Source: HdN1 sp052035295 (GTDB lineage: Bacteria; Pseudomonadota; Gammaproteobacteria; Pseudomonadales; Ketobacteraceae). Taken from it: DNA of 64,000 bases. Where the stretch lies: assembly GCA_052035295.1 (NCBI GenBank), contig JBPOHS010000018.1:62001-126000 (forward strand). The letters run 5' to 3'. The translations under genes and the position numbers were made by a program. The first letter of the stretch is position 1. Every line of letters starts with the position of its first letter. Below, piece after piece: positions 58,217 through 64,000 of the stretch. The notes below the pieces were generated by a model that saw only the letters and a list, made by a program, of their open reading frames with translations, was not told the DNA's origin and ran no database searches.

Positions 58217-58948
58217 TCAACCGCATTTGGAATCACCGCAATTCAAACAGGTCATGCAGCCGTCCATGAAGATAACGGCCTTGGTGTGACACTTGGTGCA
58301 CAGCGACGCCCCCGGTGGGAAAGACGACGTCGCATCCTCAGCCACAGGCGCCGGAGAACTTTGCGACGACAAACTGCTTTCGCTCCCCGGTTCAGGCTTT
58401 TTTACAGCCAATTCCTGCTTTTTCTTTTCGATGAAGGCTTTCTGGTGTTCGTCCAGGCCGCCCTTGATCATGCCGATGGAACGCATGTGGTTTTCGATCG
58501 CTTCCCCGATCTCTGCCACCAGTGAAGGCATGAATTTGCCGCCGCGCTTGAAGTAGCCCCCTTTCGGATCAAAGACCGCCTTGAGCTCCTCCACCAGGAA
58601 GGTGGCATCGCCACCTTTGCGGAACACGGCCGAGATAACGCGGGTCAACGCCAACACCCACTGGAAGTTCTCCATGTTCTTCGAGTTGATGAAAATCTCG
58701 AAGGGGCGGCGTTGCTCGTGTTCTGTGCCCTCGTTCAGGATGATGTCGTTGATGGTGATATACAACGCGTGATCCGACAACGGCGTCTTGATCTTGTAGG
58801 TAGAGCCCAGCAGCAACTCAGGACGTTCCACGTTTTCGTGCATGTGCACGACATCGGGTTTGGCTGCTGGGGCGGCTTCGGCTGCCTTGGCCGCCTCGGC
58901 TGCTTTCACCACTTCATAGCTGACGATTTTCTGTTTGATTTCTTTCAT
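58217..58948 (-). CDS. nrdJb: Ribonucleotide reductase NrdJb (C-terminal part of split B12-dependent enzyme)
   Basis: The second subunit of split adenosylcobalamin-dependent ribonucleotide reductase, 243 residues. An Ala/Glu-rich N-terminus is followed by the TSCPD-type domain (KTPLSDHALYITINDII, NMENFQWVLALTRVISAVFRKGGD, YFKRGGKFMPSLVAEIG). It ends with a cysteine-rich tail (CTKCHTKAVIFMDGCMTCLNCG) that probably shuttles electrons or binds zinc. It starts 18 bases after nrdJa. The split matches Pseudomonas nrdJab. Confidence 0.93.
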   Translation of the reverse strand: MKEIKQKIVSYEVVKAAEAAKAAEAAPAAKPDVVHMHENVERPELLLGSTYKIKTPLSDHALYITINDIILNEGTEHEQRRPFEIFINSKNMENFQWVLALTRVISAVFRKGGDATFLVEELKAVFDPKGGYFKRGGKFMPSLVAEIGEAIENHMRSIGMIKGGLDEHQKAFIEKKKQELAVKKPEPGSESSLSSQSSPAPVAEDATSSFPPGASLCTKCHTKAVIFMDGCMTCLNCGDSKCG

Positions 58949-58966
58949 GGCGAATTCTTCCCGGGC

Positions 58967-61126
58967 TTAGAGCTTACCGTAATATCCTTCTTTGAGCGCA
59001 TCATACAGGTTTGCTGCGGTATGCACTTCTCCGTCATAGTGAATTTCTTCGTTCCCCTGGGCTTCGATCACAGAACCGTCCGCAAGAGTGAAGCGGTAGG
59101 TCGTGTTCTCGATGTCCTTCTCCTTGACCAGTACGCCCTGGAATGCCTCGGGGTTGAAGCGGAACGTCGTGCAGCCTTTCAGCCCTTTCTCGTAAGCGTA
59201 AAGGTAAATGTCCTTGAAGCGCTCATAAGGAATGTCGGTCGGAACGTTGATGGTCTTGGAAATCGACGAATCCACCCATTTCTGCGCCGCTGCCTGGATG
59301 TCGACGTGCTGTTCGGGCGTTACATCGTCAGTGGCGATGAAATAATCAGGCAGCTTCTCGGCCGGATTTTCGGAAAACGGCATGGCGTTCGGGTTTACCA
59401 GCGTACGGTAGGCCAGCAGCTCGAACGAAAATACATCCATTTTCTCTTTCGATTTTTTGCCTTCCTTGATCACGTTGCGGATGTAGTGGTGCGCAAACGT
59501 TGGCTCAATGCCGTTGGACGCGTTGTTGGCGATTGACAGCGAAATGGTGCCCGTCGGTGCAATCGAGGAATGGTGCGTGTAGCGTGCACCCACCTTGGCC
59601 AGCGCGTCGACCAGTGCCGGGTCTTCCTGTGCCACCCGCTGCATGTAACGGCTGTACTTGGCGTGCAGGATCTTGCCTTTCACCTTGTCGCCCACCTGGT
59701 AACCATCGGCAACCATTTCCGGACGCTTGGCAAGCAGGCCCGGCGTTACTTCGAACTCTTCTTCCATGATGGGGGCCGGCCCTTTTTCCTTGGCCAGATC
59801 CAGTGCGGTGCGCCAGCCGGTCATGGCCAGTTCGCGAGAGACGTCGTCGGTGAACTTCACGGAGTCTTCGCTGCCATATTTGACGCGCATCATGGTGAGG
59901 GTGGAGCCGAGTCCGAGAAAGCCCATGCCGTGACGGCGCTTGTGGGCAATTTCGTGAGCCTGGTTGTTCAGTGGCAGACCGTTGACTTCCACCACGTTGT
60001 CGAGCAAGCGGCTGAAAATGGACACCACACTGCGGAATTTCTCCCAATCAAAACGGGCATCGGCGCTGAACGGATTGATAACGAACTGGGTCAGGTTCAC
60101 CGAGCCCAGCAGGCAGCTGCCGTAAGGGGGGAGTGGCTGCTCGCCGCACGGGTTGGTGGCGCGGATGTTTTCGCAGAACCAGTTGTTGTTCATCTCGTTG
60201 ACCTTGTCGATCAGGATGAAGCCCGGCTCGGCGAAGTCATAGGTGGATGCCATGATCGAGTGCCAGATGTTGCGTGCAGGTACACGGCGATAAACACGGC
60301 AGGCGACCAGGCCTTGCTCGTTACTGATGTAGCCGTCATTACTCGGCCACTCGCGCCATTGCACATGTTCCGGATCATTGAGGTCCAGTTTGGAGGCATC
60401 GGGGCTGTTGGTCTTGATCGGGAATACCAGCGGCCAAATGCCGTCGTTTTGCACGGCGTTGATGAATTTTTCGCTCACCAGCAAACTCAGGTTGAATTGA
60501 CGCAGGCGACCGGCCTCGCGTTTGACGCGGATGAAGTCGATGACATCGGGATGTGAGACGTCGAACGTCGCCATTTGCGCGCCGCGACGGCCCCCGGCCG
60601 AAGACACGGTGAAACAGGTGCGGTCAAAAATATCCATGAAAGACAGCGGGCCCGACGTTTTGGCACCGGCGCCAGACACGTAAGCACCACGTGGGCGCAG
60701 GGTAGAGAATTCGTAACCGATACCGCAGCCAGCCTTGAGCGTCAGGCCGGCTTCAAAGTTCTTGGCCAGGATGTCGCTCATGGTGTCCTGGATGGTGCCG
60801 GACACGGTGCAGTTGATGGTGGACGTGTCTGACTTGTAAGCCTGGGCGCCGGCATTGGAAATGATACGGCCGGCGGGAATGGCGCCGTTCTTGAGGGCCC
60901 AGAGGAATTTCTCGTACCACTCATCCTGCTTCTTTTTTCCCTTTTCGACGTCGGCAAGGGCGCGGGCAACGCGTTTCCAGGTGTCTTCGAGTGTGACATC
61001 GACGGCGTCGCCCTCGCTGGTTTGCAGGCGATATTTCTGCGCCCAGATCTCTTCGGACGCTGGCTGGTAGGGGATGTCCATGGCGCTTTCCCGGATGGAA
61101 GCAGGCGTTGCGGTTGCGGCTGTCAT
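58967..61126 (-). CDS. nrdJa: Ribonucleoside-diphosphate reductase, adenosylcobalamin-dependent, NrdJa
   Basis: The catalytic subunit of class II ribonucleotide reductase, which makes deoxyribonucleotides with or without oxygen using B12. The 719-residue barrel has GRIISNAGAQAYKSDTSTIN, GCGIGYEFSTLRPRGAYVSG, NPCGEQPLPPYGSCLLGS with active-site residues, IAPTGTISLSIANNASNGIEP and the C-terminal LKGCTTFRFNPE. The ATG at 61126 gives a Pseudomonas-like N-terminus; 132 more open codons upstream appear non-coding. A palindrome resembling an NrdR box lies about 370 bases upstream. Confidence 0.96.
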   Translation of the reverse strand: MTAATATPASIRESAMDIPYQPASEEIWAQKYRLQTSEGDAVDVTLEDTWKRVARALADVEKGKKKQDEWYEKFLWALKNGAIPAGRIISNAGAQAYKSDTSTINCTVSGTIQDTMSDILAKNFEAGLTLKAGCGIGYEFSTLRPRGAYVSGAGAKTSGPLSFMDIFDRTCFTVSSAGGRRGAQMATFDVSHPDVIDFIRVKREAGRLRQFNLSLLVSEKFINAVQNDGIWPLVFPIKTNSPDASKLDLNDPEHVQWREWPSNDGYISNEQGLVACRVYRRVPARNIWHSIMASTYDFAEPGFILIDKVNEMNNNWFCENIRATNPCGEQPLPPYGSCLLGSVNLTQFVINPFSADARFDWEKFRSVVSIFSRLLDNVVEVNGLPLNNQAHEIAHKRRHGMGFLGLGSTLTMMRVKYGSEDSVKFTDDVSRELAMTGWRTALDLAKEKGPAPIMEEEFEVTPGLLAKRPEMVADGYQVGDKVKGKILHAKYSRYMQRVAQEDPALVDALAKVGARYTHHSSIAPTGTISLSIANNASNGIEPTFAHHYIRNVIKEGKKSKEKMDVFSFELLAYRTLVNPNAMPFSENPAEKLPDYFIATDDVTPEQHVDIQAAAQKWVDSSISKTINVPTDIPYERFKDIYLYAYEKGLKGCTTFRFNPEAFQGVLVKEKDIENTTYRFTLADGSVIEAQGNEEIHYDGEVHTAANLYDALKEGYYGKL

Positions 61127-61796
61127 AGTGCTCTCAATCTCTTTTTCGACGGTTCGAAGAGTAAATAAATCCCTGCCACGCATTGATGAACGCGTAGACG
61201 GGTAAATCCAGGATGTGGTTGACGCTGGGCACAATCTGGTGAAGGGGCTGCCTTCCGAGTAATGCCTGACGACCGATGTTTTGCATCGAAAACTACAGCG
61301 GAGTGATGTTGTCCTGCATGGCTTGCCCCTTGACGTGTTCTGGTTGTTCTTGTGTGTCAGGTCTTGCGCCGTTTGCTGAACCCCTCGGCCCCTTCGCGGC
61401 GTTGCGAAGACAGCGGTCGGGAGGTGAAAGCCGATGTTTTTGAGGTGGACAAAATGTATCCCCTTGACGACATGTTGATGCTTTCTTTGTTGATACCACA
61501 AGATGTTGTGGTGTGAGGGCAATTGTAGTCAAAGTCTTTTGGCTTTCTCAAGTTTTTGTTTCAGTTTGTTATCGGTACCGGGGGAAGCCACGTCAGGCGT
61601 CATTTTCCGCGTGAGTAGACGCTCGCTCGGGGATTCGGCGAGGCACGCTGATCGTCTAATTGCGGTTAAAAAACAACCTGTATCTTGTGGTCCCGGCTGG
61701 CGTAACGCCCAAGGGGGCACACTCCGCTGCTTGGTTCCCTCCCTGCCAAGCGCATGTTAACGTGCGGGGCTTTCGTGTTTACGTAACGGATGCCCC
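61127..61796. other. 670-bp intergenic region upstream of nrdJa and the MFS gene
   Basis: No gene is supported. It holds an NrdR-box-like palindrome (61496-61511). I looked for a cobalamin riboswitch (B12-box on the minus strand) and did not find one. Open codons upstream of nrdJa do not look coding. Confidence 0.5.
61496..61511. promoter_or_regulatory. Candidate NrdR box upstream of nrdJ
   Basis: CCACAAGATGTTGTGG fits the NrdR consensus acaCwAtATaTwGtgt at most core positions. NrdR boxes usually come in pairs about 31-32 bp apart, and no convincing second box is present at that distance. Confidence 0.4.
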
Positions 61797-63077
61797 ATGA
61801 CCACCCGAATCGCCAATTCCCGCGGACGCGTGCTGTTTGCCAGTCTCGTTGGCACTACCATCGAGTATTTCGATTTCTATCTCTATGGAACAGCGGCAGC
61901 GTTGGTGTTTGGTGCGATGTTCTTTCCCGGGGAATCGCCGGCGGCCCAGCAGCTGAGCGCCTTTGCGACCTTTGCCATCGCTTTCGTGGCGCGGCCGTTG
62001 GGGGCTGCCCTGTTTGGTCATTATGGCGATCGACTCGGGCGCAAGACCACGCTGGTGGCATCTCTGCTTATCATGGGGTTGTCGACGACACTGATCGGCT
62101 TGCTGCCGGGATTCGCCACTATCGGTTTGTGGGCACCCTTGTTGTTGTGCTTGCTGCGGTTTGGGCAGGGGATCGGGTTGGGGGGCGAGTGGGGTGGCGC
62201 CGCCCTGGTTGCTACCGAGAATGCCCCGGAAGGCAAGCGTGGCTGGTACGGCATTTTTCCACAGCTGGGCGCGCCATTGGGGTTCATGCTCGCCAACGGT
62301 TCTTTCCTGGCGATGACGCAGTTGCAGGGCGAGGCGGAGTTTCGCGAGTTCGGGTGGCGCATTCCCTTTTTGTTGAGCGCGGTCTTGCTGGCGGTGGGCA
62401 TTTATGTGCGGCTGACACTCGAGGAATCGGCTGTTTTCCGCCAATCCTTGGCGCGTAACGCCCACGTCAGGCTGCCGATCTGGGTCGTGGTTCGCGAGCA
62501 TTGGCGGTCGCTGTTGTTGGGATCTCTGGCGATGGTGGTGTGCTATGCGCTGTTCTATATCTCGACCGTTTTTTCGCTGGGTTATGGCACGCAAACCTTG
62601 AAGGTGCCGCGTGAACAATTCCTGTTGCTGCTGTGTGGCGCCATTGTGTTCATGGCACTGGGGATTTTGATTTCCGGTGCTTTGGCGGATCGTTTGGGGC
62701 GCAAGCCGGTGTTGCTGACGGGGTCCTTGCTCGCGGTGTTGTCCGGATTTTTGTTGGCACCTGCATTTGCCAGCGGCGATCTGTGGCTGATCGGCGTGTT
62801 CATTGCGCTTGAGCTGTTTCTGATGGGCATTACGTTCGGCCCCATGGGGGCGCTGTTACCGGAGTTGTTTCCGACCTCGGTGCGGTATTCCGGCGCGGCG
62901 GTCGCCTACAACCTGGGGGGTATTCTGGGAGCATCCTTTGCACCGTATCTGGCGCAGCAATTGGTGCAGGCAGGGGGATTGGCCTGGGTGGGTGCCTATA
63001 TTTCATTGGCGGCGCTGATCAGTGCGTTGGCGGTGATGGCGCTACAGGAGACGAGAGGGCGATCGATCGAAAATTGA
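61797..63077 (+). CDS. Major facilitator superfamily transporter, MHS (metabolite:H+ symporter) type
   Basis: A 426-residue, twelve-helix inner-membrane symporter of the proline/betaine/citrate/shikimate-like group. The family start is SLVGTTIEYFDFYLYGTAAAL, with the loop 2-3 motif GHYGDRLGRKTTL, the MHS segment LRFGQGIGLGGEWGGAAL, and the second-half motif GALADRLGRKPVLL. The substrate cannot be read from sequence. The next gene begins on the base after the stop, so an operon with the ATP-grasp gene is likely. Confidence 0.94.
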   Translation: MTTRIANSRGRVLFASLVGTTIEYFDFYLYGTAAALVFGAMFFPGESPAAQQLSAFATFAIAFVARPLGAALFGHYGDRLGRKTTLVASLLIMGLSTTLIGLLPGFATIGLWAPLLLCLLRFGQGIGLGGEWGGAALVATENAPEGKRGWYGIFPQLGAPLGFMLANGSFLAMTQLQGEAEFREFGWRIPFLLSAVLLAVGIYVRLTLEESAVFRQSLARNAHVRLPIWVVVREHWRSLLLGSLAMVVCYALFYISTVFSLGYGTQTLKVPREQFLLLLCGAIVFMALGILISGALADRLGRKPVLLTGSLLAVLSGFLLAPAFASGDLWLIGVFIALELFLMGITFGPMGALLPELFPTSVRYSGAAVAYNLGGILGASFAPYLAQQLVQAGGLAWVGAYISLAALISALAVMALQETRGRSIEN

Positions 63078-64000
63078 ATGTGCGTGATGTGCGTCACGTT
63101 TTCGCCCTACGAGCGGAAAATTGATATTTGCCAGGATTTCTTTAACGGCAAAAACGTTGGCACCCTTCATCGAAAATTCGATTTTATCGAGCAGATCCGT
63201 TCGCTCGGTTATCGGGGGCCTGAGCAGGTTCTCTATATTCCCGGTCAGGAAAATTCCCTGCAACTGGCGATTTCGCTCATCCGCTCGCAGGGTGTAGTGC
63301 TTTGCAAACCCCGGGATGGTCAACAGGGCAAAGGCATTTTTCGTTGCGAGGGCGAAGCAGAATTGCGCGCAAAACTGGGCAAGGTGAAAGACGTATACAT
63401 CGTACAGGAATTTGTGCCGCCGTTGATAGACTACCGTTACGTCTATCATGTCGACGCTGAGGTTACCTACCGATTTTGTTACGCGAAGGTGCGCCCGGAA
63501 ATCCGTGGAGATGGTGAAAATTCCTTGTATGCCTTGCTAAGGAAAGACACGGCAATTCCCGCCAGTAGCAAACAGAAAATACTCAAATCACTGTCAGCGT
63601 CGCAATTGGATGCGGTACCTGCGAAGGGAGAAAAGGTGGCGCTGGTGCATAGCGGCAACATCTCCCGCGGTGCCTATGGCATGGTGGTGAAAGGCGATGA
63701 TCTGGCTGCGCTTGATAAAGTGATGCTGCCGTTGATTGATGACTTGCAAAAACGCTGTCATTTGCAGCTCACGACTTACTGCTTTGACCTGGGGGTGCTC
63801 AGGTCGGACATTACGCCCGACAATGTGACAAAAAGCGATTACGTATTTTATGAATACCAGATACCCTTTGGCCTGAGTGGCTATCTCGGTGCCGAGGAAA
63901 TCCGGAAAGATCAGGCGCGTGTTGCCAAGGTCTTCTGGACGTCCTTGCAGCGTGCGTGGGTGTCACGGCGGGGAAGGGCAGTGGAGACTCCCCCAAAAAC
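63078..64000 (+). CDS. ATP-grasp family protein, partial (runs off right edge)
   Basis: An open frame from ATG 63078, directly adjoining the MFS stop, continues to the edge without a stop (307 codons). It shows ATP-grasp features: the phosphate-loop lysine and glycines in VVLCKPRDGQQGKGIF, the hinge-like IVQEFVPPLIDYRYVYHVDAEV, and KVRPEIRGDGENSLYALL. Asp and Asn residues near the end (CFDLGVLRSDITPDNV, YVFYEYQIPFG) could bind Mg-ATP. It should ligate a carboxylate to an amine or similar nucleophile; substrate unknown. The N-terminal pre-grasp domain looks short, so the true start could differ. Confidence 0.78.
   Translation, partial: MCVMCVTFSPYERKIDICQDFFNGKNVGTLHRKFDFIEQIRSLGYRGPEQVLYIPGQENSLQLAISLIRSQGVVLCKPRDGQQGKGIFRCEGEAELRAKLGKVKDVYIVQEFVPPLIDYRYVYHVDAEVTYRFCYAKVRPEIRGDGENSLYALLRKDTAIPASSKQKILKSLSASQLDAVPAKGEKVALVHSGNISRGAYGMVVKGDDLAALDKVMLPLIDDLQKRCHLQLTTYCFDLGVLRSDITPDNVTKSDYVFYEYQIPFGLSGYLGAEEIRKDQARVAKVFWTSLQRAWVSRRGRAVETPPK

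Noticed and set aside
61127..61520. Cobalamin riboswitch upstream of nrdJa
   Set aside because: No B12-box-like GCCACTG or aptamer pattern on the minus strand by eye; a covariance search would settle it.
61127..61522. N-terminal extension of nrdJa by 132 codons
   Set aside because: The translation has no similarity pattern of NrdJ, and the ATG at 61126 gives the expected start with a purine-rich site upstream.

Overview
The window is chromosomal DNA (roughly mid-50s % GC) from a gammaproteobacterium, most likely of the Pseudomonas/Marinobacter/Alcanivorax-type groups. The evidence is gene order and gene content. The series surA-lptD-amgK-murU, then rpe-gph-trpE-trpG-trpD-trpC-crp(vfr)-osmC-like-speD, follows Pseudomonas order, and the B12-dependent ribonucleotide reductase is split into nrdJa and nrdJb as in Pseudomonas. 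No tRNA, rRNA, insertion sequence, prophage or CRISPR array was seen. Two genes run off the edges: surA on the left, and an ATP-grasp enzyme on the right whose reading frame has no stop inside the window.

Layout. 1-6.4 kb: outer-membrane biogenesis (surA, lptD), cell-wall recycling (amgK-murU) and the co-chaperone djlA. 6.4-11.3 kb: a TetR regulator with its operator and a partner gene, a nitrate/nitrite-type chemoreceptor behind a probable FliA promoter, and a DUF3530 hydrolase. 11.4-25.1 kb: the rpe/gph/trp/crp/speD block, interrupted between gph and trpE by a GH31 glycosidase and a large lipoprotein of unknown function. 25.2-32.8 kb: envelope and lipid genes (histidine phosphatase, patatin, alpha/beta hydrolase, dsbA, AstE-like desuccinylase) and an internally duplicated protein. 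32.9-40.4 kb: signalling, with a degenerate diguanylate cyclase, a PstS-like protein, a small-gene/small-RNA segment bounded by terminators, and a sensor kinase overlapping a REC-DUF3369-GGDEF-EAL protein. 40.6-48.8 kb: ygiQ, an AraC regulator divergent from a Baeyer-Villiger-type monooxygenase, plsC, DUF3422 and a lipoprotein. 48.8-53.1 kb: a minus-strand run hpf-like, purE, purK, htpX, sbtA, sbtB. 53.2-56.5 kb: nhaR, a manganese (yybP-ykoY) riboswitch controlling an alx/terC gene, and a BLUF photoreceptor next to folE. 57.5-64 kb: a NarL-type regulator, nrdJa/nrdJb, an MFS transporter and the ATP-grasp gene.

How the genes relate. AmgK and MurU form a short route from recycled MurNAc to UDP-MurNAc. 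TrpE/G/D/C make indole-glycerol phosphate, and Crp is encoded convergent to them. SbtA/SbtB form a bicarbonate transporter with its PII-like regulator. Two c-di-GMP proteins have damaged cyclase sites, one of them joined to an intact-looking EAL phosphodiesterase and a histidine kinase. The most informative non-coding signals are the Mn riboswitch with its promoter and a 30-bp perfect palindrome, the FliA promoter of the chemoreceptor, the TetR operator, an A-rich-loop hairpin that covers the GH31 ribosome-binding site, a possible small RNA at 35.4-35.65 kb, and an inverted pair of consensus DnaA boxes at 47.9 kb. Assignments rest on motif recognition by eye, without database searches.
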